Origin: DASZBR01 sp035943935
GTDB lineage: Bacteria > Pseudomonadota > Gammaproteobacteria > DASZBR01
Direction of reading: 5' to 3'
Assembly (NCBI GenBank): GCA_035943935.1
Contig: DASZBR010000020.1
Span: 1 to 64,000 of the forward strand
Length of the DNA: 64,000 bases
Position 1 is the stretch's first letter, and the number at the start of each line of letters is the position of its first letter. Below are positions 7,732 through 15,619 of this stretch, in pieces. The translations under genes were made by a program, and so were the position numbers. Under the pieces are notes generated by a model that was not told the origin of the DNA, ran no database searches, and was given only the letters and a program-made list of their open reading frames with translations.

Positions 7732-7753
7732 GGGAAGTTTCCTTTAATAGATG

Positions 7754-7840
7754 TCTGTGTCTTATAATATACACAGAGCAAAAAGCCCTTGCAAGCAAAA
7801 TGTTTCATATGATACTCTCTTGTCTCTTATTATAGACGGA
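7754..7840. promoter_or_regulatory. Divergent promoter region with two copies of an operator-like element
   Basis: A perfect inverted repeat TCTGTGT/ACACAGA (7754-7760 and 7771-7777) encloses CTTATAATAT. A related copy lies at 7821-7840 (TGTCT-CTTATTATA-GAC). The two agree at about 15 of 20 positions, sharing the core TCTTATWATA, which also supplies -10 hexamers. One copy sits before each divergent gene, as expected for a regulator controlling both itself and the exporter. Confidence 0.6.
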
Positions 7841-7848
7841 GAAAAGCA

Positions 7849-8394
7849 GTGAGCCACTTTGCAGAATCTTTGAAAATCTTACGCCAATCCACGAATTTAA
7901 CGATGCAAAATCTTGCGGATGCGGCAGGTGTGAGCAAATCCATGATTTCAAAAATCGAGCGTGATGAAGTGCAGCCGACGCTTGATGTGGCAGGGCGACT
8001 TGCAAAAGCATTAGGGAAAACATTATCTGAAATGTTGCATGCCTCCCAAACGGCTGAAGTGGTTTTTTTACCGAAAAATCAACAGGCGTTATGGGAAGAT
8101 GCGAGTGGTATTAAACGTCGCAATATTTCTCCCGTATTTGAAAATCTCAAAATAGAGTGGCTGCATGTAGAAATTCCCAAAGGCGTTTCGCTTGAAAAAT
8201 GTGTCGGTATGAGTGGCTCAAATGTTAAAAAATATGTCTTAGTTACAAAGGGAGTGTTGGCTTTAATAATAGGGCAGAACAGTTATACCTTAAAAAAAGG
8301 CGACAGCATTTATTTTGCGGCAGAGTCTCTGCATGTATTTAAAAATGCAGGAAAAGAAACGCTGGAATATCAGATTTTGATTAAACATGCGTAG
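7849..8394 (+). CDS. Xre-family regulator with C-terminal cupin sensor domain
   Basis: 181 residues, GTG start at 7849 with GGAG 7 bp upstream. Residues ~5-62 form an Xre helix-turn-helix (LRQSTNLTMQNLADAAGVSKSMISKIERDEVQPTLD), and residues ~105-180 a cupin barrel (VTKGVLALIIGQNSYTLKKGDSIYFAAESLHVFKN). Such HTH-cupin repressors usually sense small molecules and control adjacent transport or catabolic genes. It is placed back to back with the Bcr/CflA exporter and just ahead of an SGNH hydrolase and a second exporter. Confidence 0.88.
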   Translation: MSHFAESLKILRQSTNLTMQNLADAAGVSKSMISKIERDEVQPTLDVAGRLAKALGKTLSEMLHASQTAEVVFLPKNQQALWEDASGIKRRNISPVFENLKIEWLHVEIPKGVSLEKCVGMSGSNVKKYVLVTKGVLALIIGQNSYTLKKGDSIYFAAESLHVFKNAGKETLEYQILIKHA

Positions 8395-8414
8395 ATAAAA
8401 AACGAGGAGTGATC

Positions 8415-9083
8415 ATGATAAATATTTTATGTTACGGCGATTCAAATACCTGGGGAAATATTGCGGGCTCACGAAATGCTGAGTTACTATTAGCAAAGCG
8501 ATTTGATCGCAATATTCGTTGGACAGGTGTTTTGCAAAAATTATTGGGTGAGAAATATCACATAATAGAAGCGGGACTGAATGGCCGTAATACCGCGTTT
8601 GATGAAACGCGATTTGTTCGGCCGTCGCGTAATGGTTTAGCAACGTTACCCTTAATTTTAGAAATGCATTATCCGTTGGATTTAGTGATCATAATGTTAG
8701 GTACAAACGACGCTATTATGGATTTCAATGCAACGCCTGAACAAACGACGATAGCAATACAGAAAATGATTAGGTTCATAAAAACAAGCCATTTGGGGAA
8801 AGCGTTTTCAGCACCAAAAGTATTATTAATTTCACCTGCGCCAATTATTCAAAATAATTCAGAAGGATTTAAAGTCTTTTTTAATCAGGAATCTATAACA
8901 AAAACACAGCAGTTGGCTTATTATTATAAAAAATTAGCCCATCAAGAAAGTTGTTTATTTATAGATGCTGCAAAAATCGCCACCGTCAGTGATGATGATG
9001 GTGTGCATATTGAAGCAGAGAGTCATAGGAAGTTAGCCGAAGTGATTGCGACTGCCGTACAAAAGGACTTAAACAGAACATGA
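8415..9083 (+). CDS. SGNH/GDSL-family hydrolase
   Basis: 222 residues. Start taken as ATG 8415 because the GTG at 8409 overlaps the GAGGAG ribosome site. Block I GDSNTWG near residues 8-14, block II NGRNT, block III LGTND and block V DGVH near the end are all present, so the Ser-Asp-His machinery is complete. The family hydrolyses carboxylic esters (arylesterase/acetylesterase). No signal peptide, hence cytoplasmic. It overlaps the next exporter gene by 4 bp (ATGA), suggesting that a de-esterified compound is exported. Confidence 0.85.
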   Translation: MINILCYGDSNTWGNIAGSRNAELLLAKRFDRNIRWTGVLQKLLGEKYHIIEAGLNGRNTAFDETRFVRPSRNGLATLPLILEMHYPLDLVIIMLGTNDAIMDFNATPEQTTIAIQKMIRFIKTSHLGKAFSAPKVLLISPAPIIQNNSEGFKVFFNQESITKTQQLAYYYKKLAHQESCLFIDAAKIATVSDDDGVHIEAESHRKLAEVIATAVQKDLNRT

Positions 9084-10294
9084 AAAAATTATTAAACACG
9101 GGCTTAATTTCCATAGAAGGCGAAGCCTATTTTAATTTGATTATTATCATCGCGCCGCTGTTAAATTTTCTCGCGGGAATCAGCATTGATCTCTATGTCC
9201 CCTCGCTACCTGATATTTCACTGTACTTTAATAGCTCAGCCATGATGGTAAAAAATACCATTACCATTACGATGATTGGTTTTGCTATTGGGTGTATTTT
9301 ATTCGGGGCTATAATAGATATCTTTGGTCGACGTCGGACGGTATTATTAGGATTATTGATATTTACGCTAGCAAGTTTCTTGGCTATATATTGCAATAAT
9401 ATAGAACAATTTATGTTGTTAAGACTATTACAGGGCTTAGCGGTTTCGGTTGTTTCTATTGGCTCACGTGCATTTATTGTCGATAACTTTGCGGGGCATC
9501 GATTTAATGTCGGATTGCTGTACACCTCAATCGCCTATGGATTAGGTCCGGTGTTAGGCCCGTTTATTGGTGGAATATTGCAATATCATTTTGGGTGGAA
9601 AGCAAATTTTTGGGCCTTTGGAATTTTTTCTTTTATATTAATGCTGATATGTTTTTTATTCATTCATGAGAGCATAAAAGTTCGTAAGCGATTTTCTCTG
9701 AAAGAGATCTTGTTAAATTATGGTGCCGTATTACGCCATGCGTTGTTTATGTCAGGCGTATTAATTATGGTCGGTGTCCAAGTCGAATTAATGACCTATC
9801 CCACGATAGGCTCATTTTTTGTGGAGAATGTGTTGCATCGCACTGCGATTGCATTTGGTAACACGGCGTTAATGATCAGTGCGGGGTATTTATTAGGGAC
9901 TATTACAAGTCGTTTTTTGATGAAAAAATTAACGCTCCAGCATTTAATTAATCTAGGCTTTATTTTATTAATTATTTCTTTGGGGGTTCAGATTGGTTTT
10001 ATGTTGATAGGAACAGTAAGCTTATTTGCGCTGACTTTTCCTATTATGCTCATGAGTTTCAGTAATGGCTTGATTTTTCCGAATATATTAGGCCGTTGTT
10101 TAAAATTGTTTCCAAACTCAGTGGGCGCGGCGACAGCCGTAATGTTGTCGTTATTAATGGCCTTGAGTGCCGTGGGAGTATTTATCATCAGTCATGTGAA
10201 GATAAATGGTTTAACAAATTTAGCGTTTATTTTAGGGACTATTATTATTTTCCAATTAATTGTTTTTGGAGTTCAGACAAGATTCAATCATTGA
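9080..10294 (+). CDS. MFS exporter, Bcr/CflA family (second copy)
   Basis: 404 residues with about 12 membrane segments. ISIDLYVPSLPDISLYF, motif A GAIIDIFGRRRTVLLG and RLLQGLAVSVVSIGSRAFIVDNF parallel the exporter at 6544-7731, so the two are paralogues within one locus. Translation is coupled to the SGNH hydrolase. Substrate unknown. Confidence 0.88.
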   Translation: MKKLLNTGLISIEGEAYFNLIIIIAPLLNFLAGISIDLYVPSLPDISLYFNSSAMMVKNTITITMIGFAIGCILFGAIIDIFGRRRTVLLGLLIFTLASFLAIYCNNIEQFMLLRLLQGLAVSVVSIGSRAFIVDNFAGHRFNVGLLYTSIAYGLGPVLGPFIGGILQYHFGWKANFWAFGIFSFILMLICFLFIHESIKVRKRFSLKEILLNYGAVLRHALFMSGVLIMVGVQVELMTYPTIGSFFVENVLHRTAIAFGNTALMISAGYLLGTITSRFLMKKLTLQHLINLGFILLIISLGVQIGFMLIGTVSLFALTFPIMLMSFSNGLIFPNILGRCLKLFPNSVGAATAVMLSLLMALSAVGVFIISHVKINGLTNLAFILGTIIIFQLIVFGVQTRFNH

Positions 10295-10326
10295 GGTCCA
10301 CCAATACGAAAAAGATTTTCGGGTTT

Positions 10327-12153
10327 TCAGGGTAATGAAGGTGGCTTGGCACCAGTAGAGTCATGGCTAGCTGCCATTTTTGCCGAAATCAGAGATGTAA
10401 TTGTGTTGTATTCTCTGGTTTTTTCTTCTCTTGCTGCCTCATCACGGGTACCTCTAATATTCGCACGCAAATGGAACAAAGCGCTTTGCAATTTATCCAT
10501 ATCATTGGCTGGAATAAGTTCATTGAATTTTCTTGCTTCAAGAAAAACCCTAATGACATTTGAATGTCCTCTCCAAACAGCCCATAAAAAAGGTGAGTCG
10601 CCGGAAATGTGAGGGTTAATGACAGAGCCTTTATTAAGAAGTAACCGTACAACTTCAGGCTGATTACTGCCCGCTGCTTCTGATAATGCAGTAGCGTGAT
10701 TATCTTTAATAAAATCCACGTCAACTTTATGATGAGATAGTAAGCCTCTGATAGACTCTATATCCCCTATACCAGAAAAATAAATCAATAAACGTTGAGC
10801 CATCTCAAGATTATCTGTAGTTATCATACACCGTGAAAACAGCAATCCCAGCTTAGGAAAAGTTTTAATTTTTGATACCAGATTTTCGTCAAGTCTTTTA
10901 TATTCCATGTAATATTTATTTAGATTATCGAACAACTCATTAAAAGTTATCTGTACTGAGTCGGTTTCCCAAAATGAACAACCCGGAATACTAGGCGAAT
11001 TCGATAATTTTTTGATTTCTGCTTCAACTAAAGAAACGATATAGCTACACGTTGCGTCTCTTGTTATAACGGTATTTTCATCATTTTTTGCAGTAAGACT
11101 TAATAAACCTCGTCTTTCAAACGCGGGCCGTCCATGCTCGTCTTTATAGACCACCATTGAGGGATCACTGGGTTGTCCAAAATAGGGATAAGAGGTTGAT
11201 CTATTTTGTGGGCATGGGTGAAGCATCACATCATGAATAAATTTAACTTCATCGTCTATGCCGAGTGATACAATTGAGAGAAGTGCATCTGGAGAAATTT
11301 CTCGCGTTAATAAACACCGGAGCACTGCTGTCGCTTCATTTGATTCAAGCTCGGAAATCGACTCAAAAGGAAATGCAAGCGTTCCTTCAATAATTCTTTT
11401 TTGTAATTCATTTATTTGGCTCATACCCCGATTTTCATCCGCTGCAGAAATCATGACATCACTTTCTTTAAAATATTTTTCAGTACCAACTGTAAATTTG
11501 ATTGCAGCATCTCTGTATTTTACCAAAAGACTGAGGGCAATCTCCTTCATCTGATCTATTTTCTCAGATAAACCTTGTTGAAGTAGTTCTCTTACTTTAA
11601 TATTCCTCAGCAAAAAAATACTTAAATTAGCAACCCAATTGCGAAAGTATTGTTCTTCAATTTCACGACGCTTGTCGATAGATCCTGTTATACGATCTAT
11701 TTGCCACTCAATATTTTTTAATGAGCCCACTGAACCTATGGTTTTTATATAGAGCATCATAGTCTCTATACTTACGGTGCTATCAGCCATTACCTCTCTA
11801 CACACGTGGCTTGATAAAATGGCAAAAGAACTAAGAGGACATTTTATGCTATTTAATAGACGCGCTAGAGCTATTGCTTCTTCTACGTTTCTAAGTTTAC
11901 CTGTGTTTATCCAACCTCTAAATAAAGTTGAAACAAACAGTGCTTGAGTACCTGTCGTCAAAAGCTTTTTTTTGAAGTGTGTTACATCATCACTGCTAAA
12001 TAATCCCTCGCTAATCCACCGTTCAAATTCAGAATCAGATAACGCTCTTAATCTAAGGTTAATATCTTTGTTAGTGTGAAGACGAGGGTCTAGCGAAACT
12101 CTTATAAGTATTTCATCTATTTCACTCAGCTCTGTGACTTTGGGTTCTAGCAT
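10327..12153 (-). CDS. Ankyrin-repeat protein, possible effector
   Basis: 608 residues. The N-terminal ~450 residues are helical and unrecognised. Three to four ankyrin repeats occupy about residues 456-545, with NHATALSEAAGSNQPEVVRLLLNKGS and GDSPFLWAVWRGHSNVIRVFLEA. The short C-terminal tail is rich in Ser, Pro and Lys/Glu. Ankyrin proteins of this size are frequent Dot/Icm substrates in Legionellales; secretion here is an inference. It is transcribed away from the luxR pair, with a TAAAAT -10-like hexamer upstream on the minus strand. Confidence 0.72.
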   Translation of the reverse strand: MLEPKVTELSEIDEILIRVSLDPRLHTNKDINLRLRALSDSEFERWISEGLFSSDDVTHFKKKLLTTGTQALFVSTLFRGWINTGKLRNVEEAIALARLLNSIKCPLSSFAILSSHVCREVMADSTVSIETMMLYIKTIGSVGSLKNIEWQIDRITGSIDKRREIEEQYFRNWVANLSIFLLRNIKVRELLQQGLSEKIDQMKEIALSLLVKYRDAAIKFTVGTEKYFKESDVMISAADENRGMSQINELQKRIIEGTLAFPFESISELESNEATAVLRCLLTREISPDALLSIVSLGIDDEVKFIHDVMLHPCPQNRSTSYPYFGQPSDPSMVVYKDEHGRPAFERRGLLSLTAKNDENTVITRDATCSYIVSLVEAEIKKLSNSPSIPGCSFWETDSVQITFNELFDNLNKYYMEYKRLDENLVSKIKTFPKLGLLFSRCMITTDNLEMAQRLLIYFSGIGDIESIRGLLSHHKVDVDFIKDNHATALSEAAGSNQPEVVRLLLNKGSVINPHISGDSPFLWAVWRGHSNVIRVFLEARKFNELIPANDMDKLQSALFHLRANIRGTRDEAAREEKTREYNTITSLISAKMAASHDSTGAKPPSLP

Positions 12154-12217
12154 AATTATCGCTCTTCATGTTTTTCATTCATAGGCCCTATTTTATGGGG
12201 TGTACGCCAAAAAAATA

Positions 12218-12234
12218 ACCGTATTTTCTACGGT
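12218..12234. promoter_or_regulatory. ACCGTA-N5-TACGGT palindrome, copy 1 (upstream of luxR pair)
   Basis: Arms ACCGTA (12218-12223) and TACGGT (12229-12234) around TTTTC. It lies between divergent genes, so it cannot be a terminator. Its centre is 37 bp before the -10-like TAGAAT at 12263. Copies with the same geometry lie at 13794, 18823 and 21055. A site for the LuxR-type proteins encoded here is likely. Confidence 0.65.
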
Positions 12235-12235
12235 A

Positions 12236-12268
12236 CTTAATGTTTCCTTAAGGTTTGATTGGTAGAAT
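12236..12268 (+). promoter_or_regulatory. PmrA-like tandem box and -10 of the luxR operon
   Basis: CTTAA (12236-12240), six bases, CTTAA (12247-12251), then 11 bases to TAGAAT (12263-12268). The CTTAA-N6-CTTAA form agrees with the PmrA-binding consensus described for Dot/Icm genes of Legionella and Coxiella. Almost the same block, with the same spacing to its -10, precedes the ankyrin gene at 21176. Confidence 0.6.
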
Positions 12269-12301
12269 AGTCCTCAAGTACTCCGCAAGAGGTTGAACAA
12301 T

Positions 12302-13027
12302 ATGAGACAAAAACAGGCTTTTGACACCCACAGCGAACTATTGGTTCAGCGCTATAAGCAGGGTATTCAATTAGTGAAGCCACGGGTGAATGCTGAAAGC
12401 ATTACTCAGAAACGTATTGTGAATTTGTATCAGTTGCCGCTTTCTATTTATTTTAGTAATGCTGAAAGTTTAGTCGTTGATGGGAATAGGATTGCGGCCG
12501 AAATGGTAGGTGAGTCTTCTATTGATAAAGTACGGGGTAAAAAACCAAGGGAATATCTCGGTCGACATTATGAAGCACAAATAGTGAAAAATAATGATGC
12601 GATTATACGCTCACCGTCAATGACAGTTTTAGATGAGTCGGGTGTTCGTGCAGATGATTTTCTTCTTCAAGCGCTATCCTTTAAATTTCCTTGGTATTAT
12701 GAAAATAACGTTATTGGGATTATGGGATGTTCTATCAAAATTGATGCGATGTCGTTGCATAATTTCGGCCATGCATTTTTAGCTCTCATGTCGACGGGAT
12801 TACTAAATACTACACAACTACCGATTAATATCCGTCACGATATTTATTTCAGCCGACGCGAAGAAGAAGTATTGGCGCAATTGGTTCGCGGTAAAACAGC
12901 CAAACAAATTGGCGAAAAATTAAATTTATCTCCACGGACTATTGAGTCTTATATAGAAAATATGAAAATCAAAACAAATTGTCAGTCGAAATTTGAATTG
13001 ATCGATAAATTTATTGATGAGGTTTAG
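12302..13027 (+). CDS. LuxR-type regulator with PAS-like sensor domain (first of a tandem pair)
   Basis: 241 residues from ATG 12302, chosen over the in-frame TTG at 12293 because the paralogue downstream starts with the same MRQKQAFDTH and AGAGG lies at a suitable distance. Residues ~40-160 look like a PAS-type sensor (LPLSIYFSNAESLVVDGN..). The C-terminal ~65 residues are a LuxR/FixJ helix-turn-helix (FSRREEEVLAQLVRGKTAKQIGEKLNLSPRTIESY). No phosphoacceptor domain. It abuts its paralogue with no gap. Confidence 0.85.
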   Translation: MRQKQAFDTHSELLVQRYKQGIQLVKPRVNAESITQKRIVNLYQLPLSIYFSNAESLVVDGNRIAAEMVGESSIDKVRGKKPREYLGRHYEAQIVKNNDAIIRSPSMTVLDESGVRADDFLLQALSFKFPWYYENNVIGIMGCSIKIDAMSLHNFGHAFLALMSTGLLNTTQLPINIRHDIYFSRREEEVLAQLVRGKTAKQIGEKLNLSPRTIESYIENMKIKTNCQSKFELIDKFIDEV

Positions 13028-13765
13028 ATGAGACAAAAACAAGCGTTTGATACTCACGGCGATTTACTTATTCAGCGTCATAAGCAGGGTATTCAATTGG
13101 TAAGGCCAAATAACCGTCAGGGAAGAATTCCTCAACCAAATATTTCGAGCTTATATAATTTACCTATTCCTGTTTATTTCTATGATCCTGAAAATAAAAT
13201 CATTGATGGTAATGAGGGTGCTGTTGAAATAGCCAGTGCGAAGTCTATTCATGACTTACGAGGTAATACGGTTAAGAAATTTGTGGGTAAAGAATTGGAT
13301 GATCTGGTTTCAAAAAACAATCGCATGGTTTTGCAATCCGAGTCGATGAATGTTATCGAAGAGTCTGGCATACGTGTAAATAATACTTTTGTTAGTGTGA
13401 TGTCTTTTAAACTACCCTGGTACTATGACAATAAAATTATTGGACTATTGGGTTGCTCCATTAAAATGGACGCAATGTCTTTGCATAATTTTGGCAATGC
13501 ATTTTTAGCCCTGATGTCTACGGGTTTAATTAATGCGACGCATTCCCCGATTAAAACCCATCACGGCATTTATTTCAGTCGACGCGAAGAAGAAGTGTTG
13601 GCGCAATTGGTTCGGGGTAAAACCGCTAAGCAAATTGGCGAAAAATTAAATCTCTCGCCACGTACTATAGAATCTTATGTTGAAAATATGAAAATCAAAA
13701 CAAATTGTCAGTCAAAAGCTGAGTTGATCGATAAATTTGTTGATGAGTTTTTCACGCGCGCTTAA
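13028..13765 (+). CDS. LuxR-type regulator with PAS-like sensor domain (second of the pair)
   Basis: 245 residues; the ATG follows the stop of the first copy directly. The two proteins share about two thirds of their residues. The DNA-binding domains are almost identical (SRREEEVLAQLVRGKTAKQIGEKLNLSPRTIESY in both) while the sensor halves differ more. This points to a tandem duplication in which the ligand-sensing parts diverge and both bind the same operator. The palindrome at 13794 lies just downstream. Confidence 0.85.
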   Translation: MRQKQAFDTHGDLLIQRHKQGIQLVRPNNRQGRIPQPNISSLYNLPIPVYFYDPENKIIDGNEGAVEIASAKSIHDLRGNTVKKFVGKELDDLVSKNNRMVLQSESMNVIEESGIRVNNTFVSVMSFKLPWYYDNKIIGLLGCSIKMDAMSLHNFGNAFLALMSTGLINATHSPIKTHHGIYFSRREEEVLAQLVRGKTAKQIGEKLNLSPRTIESYVENMKIKTNCQSKAELIDKFVDEFFTRA

Positions 13766-13793
13766 TCCCTCTGTATCGAAAACTCTATTGCCT

Positions 13794-13810
13794 ACCGTAG
13801 AAAATACGGT
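13794..13810. promoter_or_regulatory. ACCGTA-N5-TACGGT palindrome, copy 2 (upstream of GTPase)
   Basis: Exact reverse complement of copy 1 (centre GAAAA). Its centre lies 41 bp before TAGACT (13843-13848), a -10-like hexamer ahead of the GTPase gene. A run of six T follows, so a weak terminator for the luxR pair is a rival reading for this copy alone. Confidence 0.6.
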
Positions 13811-13869
13811 TTTTTCTCTGCTAACCGTTTGTTAGAGTTTAGTAGACTTATTAATACGAGGTGACATAT

Positions 13870-14766
13870 ATGCAAGGTGGCGCGTCAGCAGAGTTTTTTA
13901 AACAGGCTCAAGAAGATGAAGATTGTTTTGAATTTAAAGTGAAGCTGGAGGGTGATTCAGGAACAGGTAAATCAGCTATACTGAGCAGATTTGCGCGAAA
14001 TGAGTTCAGCCCAGAACACAAAGCAAGCACTTGTCTTGAAATGACTCCCAGAGTTGTGTCACCAAAAATTAATGGCGGTAAGTATCGAGCGAGAATGAAA
14101 ATCTGGGATTTACCCGGACAGCAAAAGTATTTATGTAATGAAGATTTTCCCGCGCGTGATGCAGAAGCCATTATTTTTGTTTATGACACCACGAAAAAAG
14201 AAACGTTTAATAACATAGAGAAATGGTTTCACTATGAAAATGCTTGGCTTGACTATGAGCCAGAGCAGGTTGTGAGAATCCTTGTGGGTAATAAAAGTGA
14301 TCTTCGACTCCTACGAGAAGTCTCTACTGAAGAAGCCAAAAGATTTGCAGGAGAACACTCGATGTTGTTTTTTGAAACATCTGCTCTCGAGGCAACCCAC
14401 GTTGAGCTTCTTTTTAAGACGGTAGCGGGTGAGGTTTTACGCAGAGCATTCGAGCAAGAGCAACAACAGCGACCCGCTCAACAGGAAGATGAATCGAGTC
14501 GTCTTGAATCCTATAAAGAAGCTATTTATAGGTTTGTGGATCATCTCTCTGTTATCACGCCTACGACACTTGATTTAAAAAGGATACAGCGAAAAGTAGT
14601 CGTGTGTGAAAGTGTTCAAGCGGTTCAAGAAAGGGTCCAAGAGATGAAAGATGAAGCCACGTATTCGCCTGCTATTTTGGAAAAATTAAATAGAATTTTT
14701 GACGAGAAGAATCAACTAATATCATTGGAAAAAAAGGGCTTAAGAAGAACTCTTTCTGGTCTATAA
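13870..14766 (+). CDS. Rab/Ras-like small GTPase with C-terminal extension
   Basis: 298 residues from ATG 13870; the GTG at 13861 overlaps the GAGG ribosome site. All G motifs of the eukaryotic Ras superfamily are present: G1 GDSGTGKS (28-35, Rab-like Ser in the Ras G12 position), a Thr-containing switch I (near 53-59), G3 DLPGQ (80-84, with the catalytic Gln), G4 NKSD (141-144) and G5 ETSAL (169-173). Residues ~190-298 are a charged helical extension. There is no C-terminal cysteine motif, so prenylation is not expected. This is Rab-like, not Era- or MglA-like. Acquisition from a eukaryote and secretion into a host are plausible inferences. Confidence 0.85.
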   Translation: MQGGASAEFFKQAQEDEDCFEFKVKLEGDSGTGKSAILSRFARNEFSPEHKASTCLEMTPRVVSPKINGGKYRARMKIWDLPGQQKYLCNEDFPARDAEAIIFVYDTTKKETFNNIEKWFHYENAWLDYEPEQVVRILVGNKSDLRLLREVSTEEAKRFAGEHSMLFFETSALEATHVELLFKTVAGEVLRRAFEQEQQQRPAQQEDESSRLESYKEAIYRFVDHLSVITPTTLDLKRIQRKVVVCESVQAVQERVQEMKDEATYSPAILEKLNRIFDEKNQLISLEKKGLRRTLSGL

Positions 14767-14796
14767 CTATAAGTGCGCTTAATCCTGCTACGGCAC

Positions 14797-14827
14797 TTGA
14801 CTCTCACGCAGCGTGATACTTTAGTAT
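14797..14827 (+). promoter_or_regulatory. MerR-type promoter with 19-bp spacer and dyad
   Basis: TTGACT (14797-14802), a 19-bp spacer and TAGTAT (14822-14827). The spacer contains the perfect dyad TCACGC-A-GCGTGA (14804-14816). An over-long 19-bp spacer with a dyad inside is the signature of MerR-activated promoters. It precedes the MerR-type gene, so autoregulation is likely. Confidence 0.8.
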
Positions 14828-14857
14828 TCTCCTTGTCGATGAGAAACGAGAAAAATC

Positions 14858-15619
14858 ATGCCATACACCGTAAACACATTAGCGAAAATTTCAGGGGTTA
14901 GCGTCAGAACGCTTCATCACTATGATGAAATAGGGTTGTTGAAACCCGCTTATTATGGTGAAAATAATTACCGCTACTATGAAGAAGAGCAGCTCCTGAT
15001 GTTGCAGCAAATTTTGTTTTACCGTGAATTGCAGTTCTCTCTCATCGATATCGAGAAAATCCTGAAAAGTGATCGCTTTAATAAAGTTAAGGCGCTCATG
15101 GCCCACAAAGATCTTCTCATCACAGGTCTTGAACAGAAAAAACGACTGCTCAAGACCATTGATAAAACGATAGTGTATTTACGAGGAGAGAAAGCAATGA
15201 AACACGAAGATCTTTTTTATGGCTTTAATTCTACAAAACAAAAAAACTATGAAGCGTATTTAATAAAGCACGGGTATGTGACAGCGGAGGAAACGACTCA
15301 AAAACGTCTCGCGTTGAAAAAGTGGAAAAAAGCTGATTGGGATAATTTTATTCAAATATCTGATATGGTGCTGAATCAATTTGTTGAGGCGCTGGAAAAA
15401 AATCTTCCGCCGGATTCTGAAACAGTGCAGGCCTTAACACAAAAGCATTTTGAATTGATTCTTCTTCCATTCTGGTCACCTGATAAAGAACATTATCTGG
15501 GTTTGATTGAGTTATATCAAACGCCGGAGTTTGGAAAGTTCTATGAAAAGTATCATCCGGCATTGCTCGATTTTTTGAGTGTGGCGATGAAAATTTATGC
15601 AAATGCGGTTTTACACTAA
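14858..15619 (+). CDS. MerR-family regulator with TipAS-like domain
   Basis: 253 residues. The winged helix at residues 3-70 begins TVNTLAKISGVSVRTLHHYDEIGLLKPAYYGENNYRYY, followed by a dimerisation coil (~75-110) and a TipAS-like antibiotic-recognition domain (~115-250, with LPFWSPDKEHYLGLIELYQTPEFGKFYEKYHPALLDFL). Family members bind thiopeptides or other hydrophobic drugs and activate their own promoter. Its 3' end overlaps the convergent SDR gene by 9 bp. Confidence 0.88.
   Translation: MPYTVNTLAKISGVSVRTLHHYDEIGLLKPAYYGENNYRYYEEEQLLMLQQILFYRELQFSLIDIEKILKSDRFNKVKALMAHKDLLITGLEQKKRLLKTIDKTIVYLRGEKAMKHEDLFYGFNSTKQKNYEAYLIKHGYVTAEETTQKRLALKKWKKADWDNFIQISDMVLNQFVEALEKNLPPDSETVQALTQKHFELILLPFWSPDKEHYLGLIELYQTPEFGKFYEKYHPALLDFLSVAMKIYANAVLH

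Noticed and set aside
13870..14766. CaaX or CC tail on the Rab-like GTPase
   Set aside because: The protein ends RRTLSGL without a C-terminal cysteine.
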